From the NCBI GenBank assembly GCA_947483555.1, contig CANKMW010000019.1, positions 38,052-102,051 of the forward strand: a stretch of DNA of 64,000 nucleotides, read 5' to 3'. Source of the DNA: Myxococcales bacterium (GTDB taxonomy: Bacteria; Myxococcota_A; Polyangia; Haliangiales; Haliangiaceae). The notes below the pieces were generated by a model, which saw only the letters and a list, made by a program, of their open reading frames with translations, was not told the DNA's origin and made no database searches. Position 1 is the stretch's first letter. Every line of letters begins with the position of its first letter. This document shows positions 30,283 to 39,500 of this stretch, in pieces. The translations under genes and the position numbers were made by a program.

Positions 30283-31422
30283 TCACACCCCGGCCGCCCG
30301 GGCCCGCGCGACGATCGCTGGCAGCATGGCCAGGACGCGATCGATCTCGTCAGCGGTGGTCGCCGGCCCCAGCGAGAAGCGCACGCCCTCCCGCGCGCCG
30401 CGGCGGGACAGTCCCATCGCCAGCAAGACCGGCGACGGCTGGATCGAGCCGGAGGTACAGGCGGCGCCGGTCGACGCGGCGACGCCTTCGAGATCGAGCG
30501 ACATGACGATCGCCTCGCCGAGCGCGCCGTCGAAGCCGAGGTTGACCGTGTTGCCTGCCCGTGGAGCACCGCCGCCGTGAACGCGGGCCTCGGCGATGGC
30601 CAGCGCGCCGGCCTCCAGCCTCGCCGCGTTGGCCGCCACCAGGCCGGTGCGGGCCAGATCGACCGCGATCGCCGCGGCGGCGAAGCCGGCGGCGCCGATC
30701 ACGTTCTCGGTCCCGGCGCGGCGGCCTCGCTCCTGGTGGCCTCCGGGCGCGAGCGGCGCCACCTCGACACCGGCCCGGATCCACAGCGCCCCGATCCCGG
30801 CAGGACCGCCCAGCTTGTGGGCCGAAATGGCGATCGTGTCGGCGAGCCCCGCGATCGGCCCCAGGGCGACCCGGCCGGCCGCTTGCACCGCGTCGACGTG
30901 CAAGCGCGCGCCGACGGCGCGCGCCGCGTCCGCGAGGCCGGCCACGTCGACGATCACGCCGGTCTCGTGGTTGACCGCGGCGGCGGCGATCAGCGCCGCG
31001 CCCGCGCTCAGGCGACGCGCGAGGTCGTCGTGGTCGATGCGGCCTTCGCGGTCGACCGCGATGCGCTCGATCGTGAACCCGCGCCCGGCCAGGACCGCCG
31101 CGGCGCCGTGCACCGCCGGATGGTCAGTGGCCAGGACCAGCACCCGCGCTGGCGCGCCGGCGGCGACCGCCGCCAGGCCGAGGCCGACGATCCCGGCCAG
31201 GTCGGACTCGGTCCCGCCGCTGGTGAAGACGATCCCGTCCGGGTCACCGCCGTCGATCAGGGCCGCGATCTGGGCCCGCGACCGCTCCAGCACCGCCCGC
31301 GCGGCTCGCCCCTCGCTGTGGATCGAGGACGGATTTCCGATCAAGTCGGAAGCGGCGCACATGGCTGCGCGGACCGGGTCCAGAAGCGGACAGGTGGCAT
31401 TGTAGTCGAGGTAGATCCGCAT
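30283..31422 (-). CDS. Cysteine desulfurase (NifS/IscS family)
   Basis: A 379-residue PLP enzyme that takes sulfur from cysteine for Fe-S clusters or thio-cofactors. Family motifs are YLDYNAT at the N-terminus, TSGGTESD, VNHETG, the PLP-binding Lys in ISAHKLGGPAG, and the persulfide Cys in GAACTSGS. ATG 31420-31422 gives the family N-terminus; the frame extends upstream without support. No iscU or suf genes are adjacent. It is divergent from the MshEN-GAF gene across 77 bp. Confidence 0.93.
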   Translation of the reverse strand: MRIYLDYNATCPLLDPVRAAMCAASDLIGNPSSIHSEGRAARAVLERSRAQIAALIDGGDPDGIVFTSGGTESDLAGIVGLGLAAVAAGAPARVLVLATDHPAVHGAAAVLAGRGFTIERIAVDREGRIDHDDLARRLSAGAALIAAAAVNHETGVIVDVAGLADAARAVGARLHVDAVQAAGRVALGPIAGLADTIAISAHKLGGPAGIGALWIRAGVEVAPLAPGGHQERGRRAGTENVIGAAGFAAAAIAVDLARTGLVAANAARLEAGALAIAEARVHGGGAPRAGNTVNLGFDGALGEAIVMSLDLEGVAASTGAACTSGSIQPSPVLLAMGLSRRGAREGVRFSLGPATTADEIDRVLAMLPAIVARARAAGV

Positions 31423-31499
31423 GGGCCTTCGTTGACAGCGGTCGGGAGGAGCCGACATGATCCATCGACAGGACTCGCCGAACATGCGGCGCGCCTGGT

Positions 31500-33887
31500 G
31501 TGATCATCGTGGCCGACGACGCCGGAGCGCTACTGGTTCGAGCGGGTCTCATCGCGAGCCATCATCTCGCCGCGGCCCGAGCACTGCAGGCGTCGGATGG
31601 CGGCACGGTCGGTGAGCACCTGGTGGCGGTGGGGGCGGTCAGCGACGAGGCGCTGACCGAGTTCTATCGCAGCCGCCTGATGGTGCCACAGATCAACCCC
31701 AACACCCTGGCCCGGCTCTCGACCGCCGTGATCGCGCTGTTGCCCGGTGACATGGCGGTGGAGTTCCGCGCCATCCCGGTGTCGCTCGACAAGGACGGCA
31801 ACATGACGGTCGCCATGTCGGACCCGAGCGATCGCCACGCCGTCGACGAGATCGCCTTCTTCACCGCCAAGTATGTGGTCCGCGCGGTCGCGACCCAGAT
31901 GCAGGTCGCATGGTGTCTGGCGCAGTACTACGGCCACGTCACCGAGCTCGGCGAACGGCTGCTGCAGCCGGTCGCGACGGAGCCCCCGCCGGCCCCGGCG
32001 CGGGTCCCCACGCCGGCCGCGCCGGCAGCACGCCAGCGCGGCGACACCGCCCGGGTCGAAGCCGCCCGCCATCGAGTGCTGGCGCCGATGACCACGCCGC
32101 CGCCGGTCGGGCCACGGCCCGGATCGGACGCGCTGGCCGCCCGCGTCGGGGCTGCCGAGGCGCCGGCACCGGTCCCGATCCCGGTCGCGGCCCAGGCGTC
32201 GGGACCGGTCACCATCGAGATCCAGATGGACGATCCCAGCGGCCCGGTGCGGATGCCGTCGGGGATGCCGGCCTCGGTGCTGATGACGCCGCAGATGACA
32301 CCGGCCACGTCGCCACGACCGCAGCCGCCGACCGAGCCGACCGAGCCGGCGCGCGACAGCGAGGCGTTGCCGAGCGTGATCGTCAGTCCAGAGGCGACGC
32401 AGCCCAAACGCAAGCGGCCGGCGCTGCCCGATCCGCCCGAGCTCGCCGCGCGCTCGGGGGAGATGGAGACCCAGGAGTCGTCGGCGGGGTTCGCGCTGCC
32501 GTCGAACACCATCGAGATCCAGCTCGAGGAGACGACGCCGGTGGTGCCGCCGGTGGTGCCGCCGGTGGTGCCGGTGCCGGTGCCGGTGCCGGTGCCGGTG
32601 GTGATCGAGGATCAGGACGGCGCCGCTGCGGCGCGGCCAGTGTCCGACGACGACACCCTGTCGCCCGACGACGACGGCATTTCGGTCGAGGATGGCGACC
32701 TCGCGCCCGACGACCAGCCGGCGGTGATCCACGATGGCGACGTCGAGCCCGCCGTGATCCACGCGCGGTACCACGATCGCGAGCCCGAGCCCGCCGCGAC
32801 GCACGACTACGTCGACGGCACCGAGTCGCAACCGATCCTGCTCGATCGCCCACGGCGCAGCGAGTCGCACCCGGCGGTGCTGGCACCGGCGGTGCTGGTC
32901 GACGACGACGAGGCCGCGAACGACGAGGTGGCGATGGTCGCCGAGGTGCCCGACACGGCCCACCGCGACGAGCCATCCGGTCCGATCCTGCTGGTGTCGC
33001 TCAAGCCCGGCGGTCAGCGGCGGCGCGACAAGCGCACCCAGGTCGGCATCGGGGCGCTGGGGTCGCTCGGTCCGATCCCGGCCACGCCAGCGGTCGCCGC
33101 GACCACGGCCGCCGCACCAGGTCCCGAACTGACCAGCGGCGGGGCGGTGCCCACGCTGGTGAACGTGGACGAAGAAGCCAAGACCCGCCGGGTCGAGTCT
33201 CGACCGCCGCCATCGATCGACGAGGGCTGGGGGCCGCCGGGCACCACGATCCCGCCGCCGTTCCTGGGCGCCGTGGTGGCAGCCGACGACCCGGCGTCGG
33301 GCCGGATCCCGCTGCCCGGCGACGACGTCGACTCGGCGCCGCTGCTGCTCGCGGCCCCGCAAGCGGTGCCAGCCCGCACGGCGGCTGCCCTCGATGCCGC
33401 CGAGCAAGCGCGAGCGCTCGAGGTTGCGACCATCAAGCTGGTCGAGGTGCTGCGCGGCTTCGACCTGGCGTCGTCGCGCGACCACGTGATCGCCATGCTG
33501 GTCGACTTTGTCGGCGACAGTCATCAACGCGTCGCCTTCCTGGTCACCAAGGCCGGCGACCTGTCGCCGTTCATGCAGAACCCGCCGCCGGTCGGCCCGC
33601 CGGCGCGGGTGCCGCTGTCGGCACCGTCGGTGTTCCAGGACGTGGTCGGAACCCGCCTGCCCTACCACGGACCGATTCCGGATCCGGTGAGCCGTGAACT
33701 GGTGCGCGCGATGTTCGGATCAGCCACCGACGAGATGCTGGCGGTCCCGCTCGCGGTGCGCGAACGGGTGGTCGGCGTGATCTATGCCGACGGCCGCCAG
33801 CGGCGCGCGTTCGGCGAGCACGTGACGGTCGCGGCACGAGCAGCCGGGATGGCACTCGAGCGGCTGCTGAAGGCGAAGAAGTCGTAG
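31500..33887 (+). CDS. MshEN-domain and GAF-domain protein, no ATPase
   Basis: A 795-residue protein. Residues about 1-140 match the N-terminal domain of type II secretion/pilus ATPases (LLVRAGLIASHHLAAARAL, LARLSTAVIALLPGDMA, VAMSDPSDRHAVDEIAF), a domain known to bind cyclic-di-GMP in MshE. A long Pro/Ala/Asp-rich disordered region with a (Pro-Val)n tract (about 150-620) follows. The C-terminal 170 residues look like a GAF sensor (VIYADGRQRRAFGEHVTVAARAAGMALERLL). No Walker motifs are present. It may be a c-di-GMP-linked regulator or scaffold. GTG 31500 is used. Confidence 0.75.
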   Translation: MIIVADDAGALLVRAGLIASHHLAAARALQASDGGTVGEHLVAVGAVSDEALTEFYRSRLMVPQINPNTLARLSTAVIALLPGDMAVEFRAIPVSLDKDGNMTVAMSDPSDRHAVDEIAFFTAKYVVRAVATQMQVAWCLAQYYGHVTELGERLLQPVATEPPPAPARVPTPAAPAARQRGDTARVEAARHRVLAPMTTPPPVGPRPGSDALAARVGAAEAPAPVPIPVAAQASGPVTIEIQMDDPSGPVRMPSGMPASVLMTPQMTPATSPRPQPPTEPTEPARDSEALPSVIVSPEATQPKRKRPALPDPPELAARSGEMETQESSAGFALPSNTIEIQLEETTPVVPPVVPPVVPVPVPVPVPVVIEDQDGAAAARPVSDDDTLSPDDDGISVEDGDLAPDDQPAVIHDGDVEPAVIHARYHDREPEPAATHDYVDGTESQPILLDRPRRSESHPAVLAPAVLVDDDEAANDEVAMVAEVPDTAHRDEPSGPILLVSLKPGGQRRRDKRTQVGIGALGSLGPIPATPAVAATTAAAPGPELTSGGAVPTLVNVDEEAKTRRVESRPPPSIDEGWGPPGTTIPPPFLGAVVAADDPASGRIPLPGDDVDSAPLLLAAPQAVPARTAAALDAAEQARALEVATIKLVEVLRGFDLASSRDHVIAMLVDFVGDSHQRVAFLVTKAGDLSPFMQNPPPVGPPARVPLSAPSVFQDVVGTRLPYHGPIPDPVSRELVRAMFGSATDEMLAVPLAVRERVVGVIYADGRQRRAFGEHVTVAARAAGMALERLLKAKKS

Positions 33888-33889
33888 CC

Positions 33890-33908
33890 GTCGGCCAACA
33901 CGGCCGAC
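33890..33908 (+). terminator. Short hairpin after the MshEN-GAF gene
   Basis: GTCGGCC-AACAC-GGCCGAC forms a perfect 7-bp stem starting 3 bp after the stop codon. No T-run follows, so it is a possible stabilising or intrinsic-like terminator. The remaining gap to 34055 shows nothing else I can assign. Confidence 0.5.
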
Positions 33909-34055
33909 ATCCACCCACCTCGTCACCCAAGGCGCCGGGCTCTCTCGGTGCGCGCGCTGGTGCGCAAGACAGGACGGCGGCTGCGCAGTCCGCTGCGCAA
34001 CGGGCGCGCCGGGTGAGGCTTTGGGGGTGGCCCGCCGCTTGCTGTTCTCAGGCAC

Positions 34056-35351
34056 ATGCAGCTCTCCTTTCCCTTGCGTGTGCTGGCCTGCTCGCTGCTC
34101 CTGGGTGCCTGCGGCGGCGTGGCCCCCTCCGAGGAGGGCGGCGACTCGACGCCCGACTACGACCGCCTCTTCCCCGCCGATCGCATCATCGATGCCGATC
34201 TCACGATCAGCGACGCCGACTGGGGCACCCTGATGGCCAACCCGCTCGAGGACATCTACGTCCCCGCCGACCTGACCTACGACGGCGAGACCCTGACGCA
34301 GATCGCCATCCGCCTCAAGGGCAACTCCTCGCGCAACTCGGTCTCGATGCGCGGCGGCGAGCGCTACAGCTTCAAGCTCGACCTCGACGAGAACGTGGCC
34401 GGTCAGAAGCTGTTCGGCGTCGACAAGCTCAACCTCAACAACAGCTTCGGCGACCCCACGTTCCTCCGCGAGCGGCTCGCGACCGACCTCTACCGAGCCT
34501 TCGGCGTCCCGGCGCCGCAGACCGCGTTCGTCCGCCTCACCCGCAACGGCGAGCCGTTCGGCCTCTACGTCGCCGTCGAGCAGGTCGAGGCCGACTTCCT
34601 GCGCGCCAACTTCGACGACGCCGACGGTGGTCTGTACAAGCCCGAGCGGCCGTCGGGAGATCTGACGTGGAGCGGCGGCGCCATCACCGACTACCCGGGC
34701 ATCGAGATCAAGAGCGACGAGCTCACCACCGACCATACCGCGCTGCTGACCATGCTCGACGCGCTCAACAACAGCGCCGACGCCGACCTCGAAGCCGCGG
34801 TCGGCGCCGCCCTCGACGTCGAGGGCGTCCTCCGCTACCTCGCGGTCACCGCCGCCGTCGTCAATCTGGACTCGTACACCGGCAGCGGGCACAACTACTA
34901 CCTCTACGAGGACCGCTCGATCGGCAAGATCGCCGTGGTCGCCTGGGACACCAACGAGGCGTTCGGGCGCTTCACGTGCGGCCTGTCGGTGCAGAGCCTG
35001 ATCGACCTGCGCTACGATCAGCCGGTGTGCGGCGATCCGACCCGCAAGCCGCTCGTGCGGCGCCTGCTGTCGGTGCCGGCCTGGAAGGCGCGCTACGAGG
35101 AGCTGCTCGGGGAGCTGACCGCCGGCGGCTTCGCGCCGGCGGCGATCACCAGCCAGGTCGAGACCCTCGCCGCGCTCATCCGCGCCGACGTGGCGGCCGA
35201 CCCCACCAAGTTCTTCACGGCGGCCGACTTCGAGACCAACCTCACGACCGACCTCGTCCGTCCCGGCCCCAACGGCAGCTCGCAGACGACCCTCGGCCTG
35301 ACCAGCTTCACTCAGCGGCGCGGCAGCGCGCTCGCGGCGCAGCTGCCCTGA
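34056..35351 (+). CDS. CotH-family lipoprotein
   Basis: A 431-residue predicted lipoprotein (signal peptide ending LLLGAC) with the CotH kinase-like fold. Visible family segments are IRLKGNSSRN, FGVDKLNLNNSFGDPTFLRERLA, FGLYVAVEQVEADFL, VVNLDSYTGSGHNYYLYED and WDTNEAFG. CotH in Bacillus phosphorylates spore coat proteins; related proteins occur widely in bacterial envelopes, and kinase activity here is inference. It converges on the PPTase gene with a 7-bp gap. Confidence 0.87.
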   Translation: MQLSFPLRVLACSLLLGACGGVAPSEEGGDSTPDYDRLFPADRIIDADLTISDADWGTLMANPLEDIYVPADLTYDGETLTQIAIRLKGNSSRNSVSMRGGERYSFKLDLDENVAGQKLFGVDKLNLNNSFGDPTFLRERLATDLYRAFGVPAPQTAFVRLTRNGEPFGLYVAVEQVEADFLRANFDDADGGLYKPERPSGDLTWSGGAITDYPGIEIKSDELTTDHTALLTMLDALNNSADADLEAAVGAALDVEGVLRYLAVTAAVVNLDSYTGSGHNYYLYEDRSIGKIAVVAWDTNEAFGRFTCGLSVQSLIDLRYDQPVCGDPTRKPLVRRLLSVPAWKARYEELLGELTAGGFAPAAITSQVETLAALIRADVAADPTKFFTAADFETNLTTDLVRPGPNGSSQTTLGLTSFTQRRGSALAAQLP

Positions 35352-35358
35352 TCTGGTT

Positions 35359-36021
35359 TCACCGGTCGGTCGGGCGTGCTCTCGCCGTGCACACCACGTA
35401 GCCGTCGATCTCCGCCCAGGCCGCCTCGACGTCGAGGCCCCAGGGCTCGACCGGCGTCACTCCGGCGCTGCCGTCGGCCGCTGGCCACACCGCGACCTCC
35501 TGGAACCCGACGTAGCGCTTCAGGTGAGGATCGACCGCCTTGTAGATGGCCTCCTTGAGCGCGAACGCCAGGATGACGGCACGATCGCGCCCCGGGCCGC
35601 TGACGTCGGCGAGCGCCGCCAGCTCGGCCGCCGTCAGGACCCGCCGCGACACGTCGATCCGGCGTGGTCCCAGCACCTCGAGATCGACGCCGATCGTCCA
35701 CCCGGCGTCGAGCGCGGCCAGCGCGACCGCCAGCGCGCGCTTGTGGCTCACCGAGCCGACCGCGCCGCGCGGCACCACGGGCGCGCCGCGATCGTCGGCG
35801 AGCAAGGCCGGCGCGGACAGCGCCGGATCCGTCGCCACGCTGGCCAGCGCCCGCCGCAGCGCTCGGCGACCCGCGACCCATTCGCGCCCGCGCATCGGGG
35901 CCAGGACGAGGGCCCGCGCCCGCTCGTCGGGATGAAGCTCGTCCAGGGCGGCGTCGGCGAGCTCCTCGACCGCGACCGCCACCACCCGACCGTGGAGGAA
36001 GGCGCGATCGAACCGGATCAA
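35359..36021 (-). CDS. 4'-phosphopantetheinyl transferase (EntD/Sfp type)
   Basis: A 220-residue enzyme that attaches phosphopantetheine from CoA to carrier proteins of fatty-acid, polyketide or peptide synthesis. Motifs are GSVSHKR (CoA contact), IGVDLEVLG (Mg-binding Asp and Glu) and FALKEAIYKAV. The likely start is TTG 36019-36021, which overlaps the aroA stop (TTGA) and has a GAGGA ribosome binding site just upstream. It is the last gene of a four-gene operon. No PKS/NRPS gene is adjacent, so the carrier protein is not known. Confidence 0.9.
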   Translation of the reverse strand: MIRFDRAFLHGRVVAVAVEELADAALDELHPDERARALVLAPMRGREWVAGRRALRRALASVATDPALSAPALLADDRGAPVVPRGAVGSVSHKRALAVALAALDAGWTIGVDLEVLGPRRIDVSRRVLTAAELAALADVSGPGRDRAVILAFALKEAIYKAVDPHLKRYVGFQEVAVWPAADGSAGVTPVEPWGLDVEAAWAEIDGYVVCTARARPTDR

Positions 36022-37376
36022 GGTTCCTCGCGGAGCTCGACCCCGAGGCCCGACATGACCGCCACGAAGCTCGGGAACGACGTGGCGACGTTGCCGGCGT
36101 CGTCGACTCGCGACGATCCGCTCGCGGTCAGCGCCAGGATGGTGCCCGCCATCGCGATGCGATGATCGCCGGCGCTGTCGACGACCGCCGGCGCCAGCGG
36201 CCGACCCGGCGCACCGACCACGACCAGCCCGTCGGGAAGCGCATCGGCGTCGACCCCGAAGGCGCGCAGCATGGCCACCGTGGTCGCGATGCGGTCCGAT
36301 TCCTTGACCCGGAGCTCGTGGGCGTCACGCACGATCGTGGTGCCGCGCGCCCGCGCCGCGACCGCGGCCAGGATCGGCACTTCGTCGATCGACCGCACGG
36401 TCAGGTCGCCGGAGATCTCGGTGGCCCGCAGGTCGGGAGCGGCGCCGCGCACGATCAGGTCGGCCACCGGCTCGCCACCGACCTGACGCGGAGACTCGAC
36501 GGTCACCGTCGCGCCCATGGCGGCCAGCACGTCGAGGAACCCGGTGCGGGTCGGGTTGATACAGACCCCGCGACACACCACGACCTCGGCCCCCGCGACC
36601 AGCGCCGCGGCGATCAGGAACGCCGACGATGACGGATCGCCGGGAACGTCGATCGCGCCGCCCGGCAACTCGAGCCCCGACCCCGCACCGCGCCAGGCGT
36701 CGGGCGCCACCACGACCTCGCGGCCGCGGCTCGTGATCGGTGCGCCCATGGCGGCGAGCAGACGCTCGGTGTGATCGCGGCTCGGCCCCGGTTCGGTGAT
36801 GCGGCTGATGCCGTCGGCTTGCAGGCCGGCCAGGATCAGCGCGGTCTTGACCTGCGCCGACGCGATCGCCAGCGCGTGCTCGGTGCCGCGCAACCGACCG
36901 TCGAGCGGACCGATGACCAGCGGCGGCACCACGTCGGCCCCCGAGCCGCCCGAGCCCGTGATGTGCGCGCCCATCGTCAGCAGCGGATCGATCACGCGAC
37001 GCATCGGCCGTCGCGACAGCGAGTCGTCGCCGAACAGCTCGGCCCGGAACGGCTGGCCGGCCAGCAGCCCGCACAGCATGCGAATGGTGGTACCGGAGTT
37101 ACCACAATCGATCGGCGCCGCCGGGGCGCGCGCCTCGCGCAGCCCGGTACCCTGCACCACCACCGCGTCGCCGTCGCGGCTCACGGTGGCACCGAGCTGG
37201 CCGATGGCGCGGGCGGTGCGTCCGTTGTCGGCGCCACCGCCGAGACCACGGATCCGCACCGGCGCGGTGGTCAACAAGGAGAACAGCAGTGCGCGATGAC
37301 CGATCGACTTGTCGCCGGGCACGTCGATGGTTCCCGACAGCGGACGGGTAGCGGGATGGACGACGAACGCGGTCAT
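36018..37376 (-). CDS. aroA: 3-phosphoshikimate 1-carboxyvinyltransferase (EPSP synthase)
   Basis: A 452-residue enzyme of the shikimate pathway, joining PEP to shikimate 3-phosphate. Family features are PGDKSIGHRALL, the DCGNSGTTIRML loop, SAQVKTALILAGL, VPGDPSSSAFL, SIDEVPILA and the C-terminal ELRVKESDRI and DHRIAMA. Length is normal. Start ATG 37374-37376 overlaps the upstream lipoprotein stop (ATGA), and its own stop overlaps the PPTase start. Confidence 0.97.
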   Translation of the reverse strand: MTAFVVHPATRPLSGTIDVPGDKSIGHRALLFSLLTTAPVRIRGLGGGADNGRTARAIGQLGATVSRDGDAVVVQGTGLREARAPAAPIDCGNSGTTIRMLCGLLAGQPFRAELFGDDSLSRRPMRRVIDPLLTMGAHITGSGGSGADVVPPLVIGPLDGRLRGTEHALAIASAQVKTALILAGLQADGISRITEPGPSRDHTERLLAAMGAPITSRGREVVVAPDAWRGAGSGLELPGGAIDVPGDPSSSAFLIAAALVAGAEVVVCRGVCINPTRTGFLDVLAAMGATVTVESPRQVGGEPVADLIVRGAAPDLRATEISGDLTVRSIDEVPILAAVAARARGTTIVRDAHELRVKESDRIATTVAMLRAFGVDADALPDGLVVVGAPGRPLAPAVVDSAGDHRIAMAGTILALTASGSSRVDDAGNVATSFPSFVAVMSGLGVELREEP

Positions 37377-38257
37377 GGCACGACTCCTGGCGACCCGCGC
37401 TGGATCCGCCAGCGCTCGACGGCGCGGCGCAGCCGGCCGGGAGCGATCAAGATCGCGACCCGAACGCCGTCATCGTCGCGGTGAATTTCGGCACCGGCGA
37501 TCGGCCGCGCCAGCCCGAGCGCGGCCAGCGCGGCATCGGCGGCGACCCGATCTCGAAGCACGCCGATCGCCGGCAGCCACGGCGGTTCTGGTCGGCGGTC
37601 GCCGGCGGGCTCGTCGGCGAGCCGGACGACCACGGCGAGGTCGTCGGCGACGTCACCCCAGACCGAAACCACCGCCGGCGCCGCGGCGATCCCGAGCGCG
37701 GCGGCCAGCTGGGCGCGCGCGGCGGTCGGGAGCCGGGCCGTCAGGCGCAGCGACGCGGCGTCAGCCGCCGCCGGCATGGCCCAGGCGCGGACCGCGAGCA
37801 ACCGGTCATCTCCGGCCAGACTCGGACCACCATCATTCGCCGCCAGCACCGCCGCCACGTCGCCCTCGACGGACAGCGCCCAGCGATCGCCGCCGAGGTC
37901 GATGGCCTCCGCGGGCCGTTCGCCGCCGACCACGACCGTGATCGTCGTCGCGTCGGGTGTGCCGACGCGGTAAGCGGCCATCGCGAGCGCGCTGGCGTCG
38001 CCGAGCGGCGCCGCGGCCGCCACCACCAGCTCGGGCGGCGCCACCAGCAGCTCGGTGGCGACCGTGCCGACCACGGGGTTGGCGCGCAGCCGCGCCAGAT
38101 CGATCTCGATCAGCAACTCGGCGCCAGCCGGCAGCTGGGCCAGGAGGGCGTCACCCGCGGTGGCGGTGCGCTCGGGCACCAACACGGTCGAGGTCGTCCG
38201 ACCGCCGCCGCCGCACGCGGCGATCATCGCCAGCGCCACCGGCGAGCGCCACCTCAT
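37373..38257 (-). CDS. Hypothetical lipoprotein inside the hisC-aroA operon
   Basis: A 294-residue protein with a short lipoprotein signal (MRWRSPVALAMIAAC, lipobox IAAC) and a Gly-rich linker. The mature part has repeated short strands and GDR/GDRWALSVEGD-type turns, with no recognised enzymatic motif; its pattern suggests a periplasmic sensor- or DUF-type domain. ATG 38255-38257 overlaps the hisC stop by 4 bp, and its stop overlaps the aroA start by 4 bp, so it is translated between two biosynthetic enzymes. Function unknown. Confidence 0.7.
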   Translation of the reverse strand: MRWRSPVALAMIAACGGGGRTTSTVLVPERTATAGDALLAQLPAGAELLIEIDLARLRANPVVGTVATELLVAPPELVVAAAAPLGDASALAMAAYRVGTPDATTITVVVGGERPAEAIDLGGDRWALSVEGDVAAVLAANDGGPSLAGDDRLLAVRAWAMPAAADAASLRLTARLPTAARAQLAAALGIAAAPAVVSVWGDVADDLAVVVRLADEPAGDRRPEPPWLPAIGVLRDRVAADAALAALGLARPIAGAEIHRDDDGVRVAILIAPGRLRRAVERWRIQRGSPGVVP

Positions 38258-39417
38258 CCGCGACCACCACCGACGATCTCGACCAGCGCGCTCACCACCC
38301 GATCGAGGTCGCCGTCGCCGGCGATCGAGACCCGCAGGCACGTCGGCAGCCCCCAGGCCGCCATCGGCCGCACGATCACGCCGGCGTGGAGCAGCCGATC
38401 GTAGAGCGGCGCACTCGGACGACCGGCGTCGACCAGCACGAAGTTGGCCAGCGATGGGTAGACCGACACGCCGGCGCGGCCGAGCTCGGCGGCCAGCCGT
38501 TCGACGCCACGGCGAGCCAGCGCCGCCGAGCGCTGCACGTGGTCGTCGTCATCGAGCGCGGCCAGCGCCCCGACCTGGCCGAGCGTGCCGACGTGGAAGG
38601 TCCGCACCACGCGCCCGAGCAGGTCGAGGACGCCGGCGTGGGCCACCGCGTAGCCGACCCGCAGCGCCGCGAGCCCGTAGATCTTCGAGAACGTGCGCAG
38701 CAGCACCAGCCGGGGATCGCCGGCGGCCAGGGCCTGGCGCAAGAACGCCGCACCGTCGACGTGATCGACCTCGGGCCAAGCGGCGGCATACTCGGCGTAC
38801 GCCTCGTCGACGACCAGGAGCGCGTGCTCGGGCAGCGCCGCCAGCAGCCGCTCGGCATCGCGGCGCGTGAACACCGAGCCGGTGGGGTTGTTGGGGCTCC
38901 CGATCACGACCAGCCGGGTGCGTGACGACAGCGCGGCGATGAGCGCGTCGAGGTCGGCGCCGCGCGGCGTGGCGGCGGTGGCCACGAAGCGCCGCCCCGC
39001 CACCTGGGACGCCAGTCGGTAGCTGAGGAATCCCAGCGCCGGCGACACCACCTCGTGGTCGGGTCCGACCACGGCCAGCACCAGCTGGTACAGCAGATCG
39101 TTGGAGCCGGCGCCGATCGCGACCTGGTTGTCGGCGACCCCCAGGCGCGTCGCCAGCGCGCGGCGGAGCGCAAACGCCGCCGCGTCCGGATAGAGGTGGA
39201 TGCTGCGCAGCGCGCCCTGGATCGCGGCCACCGCCCGCGGCGACGGTCCGAGCGGGTTCTCGTTGGATGCGACCTTGATCGCGCCACTGATCCCGAGCTC
39301 GCGCTCCAGCTCCTCGAGCGGCTTGCCGGGCTGGTACGCATCGAGGGTGCGGACGTGTGCCGGCGCGAGCTCCGCAACCCACGCAGCGACGGCAGCCGGA
39401 TCGTGGAGATGGAGCAT
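38254..39417 (-). CDS. hisC: Histidinol-phosphate aminotransferase
   Basis: A 387-residue PLP enzyme of histidine biosynthesis that transaminates imidazole acetol phosphate. Markers are YQPGKPLEELERELG, ASNENPLGPSP, IGAGSNDLLYQL, GSPNNPTGSVFT, DEAYAEY and the PLP lysine in TFSKIYGLAALRVGY. Some HisC-type enzymes act on aromatic amino acids, so a tyrosine/phenylalanine role alongside aroA is possible. ATG 39415-39417 is chosen; the longer upstream frame is not conserved-looking. It leads the four-gene operon, with a TATAGT -10-like box about 20-28 bp upstream. Confidence 0.92.
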   Translation of the reverse strand: MLHLHDPAAVAAWVAELAPAHVRTLDAYQPGKPLEELERELGISGAIKVASNENPLGPSPRAVAAIQGALRSIHLYPDAAAFALRRALATRLGVADNQVAIGAGSNDLLYQLVLAVVGPDHEVVSPALGFLSYRLASQVAGRRFVATAATPRGADLDALIAALSSRTRLVVIGSPNNPTGSVFTRRDAERLLAALPEHALLVVDEAYAEYAAAWPEVDHVDGAAFLRQALAAGDPRLVLLRTFSKIYGLAALRVGYAVAHAGVLDLLGRVVRTFHVGTLGQVGALAALDDDDHVQRSAALARRGVERLAAELGRAGVSVYPSLANFVLVDAGRPSAPLYDRLLHAGVIVRPMAAWGLPTCLRVSIAGDGDLDRVVSALVEIVGGGRG

Positions 39418-39436
39418 GGCCTGGCCCGGCAATCTA

Positions 39437-39500
39437 CTATAGTTGCGGCACCGCCGTGACTGTCGCCGGCGGTCCGTCATGGACGCCGAAGCGCGTTCGC
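39437..39500. promoter_or_regulatory. Divergent promoter region with CTATAG core; duplicated at 40407-40469
   Basis: A 64-bp block starting CTATAGTT recurs, with about 80 percent identity, directly upstream of dsbD. CTATAG is palindromic, so it can serve as a -10-like box in both directions: hisC leftward (start 39417) and the YkgJ-type gene rightward. No -35 box was assigned. Confidence 0.5.

Noticed and set aside
31530..33668. Long antisense frame opposite the MshEN-GAF gene
   Set aside because: Arg/His/Gly-rich composition with no domain; the plus-strand frame has two recognisable domains and low-complexity linkers typical of real proteins.
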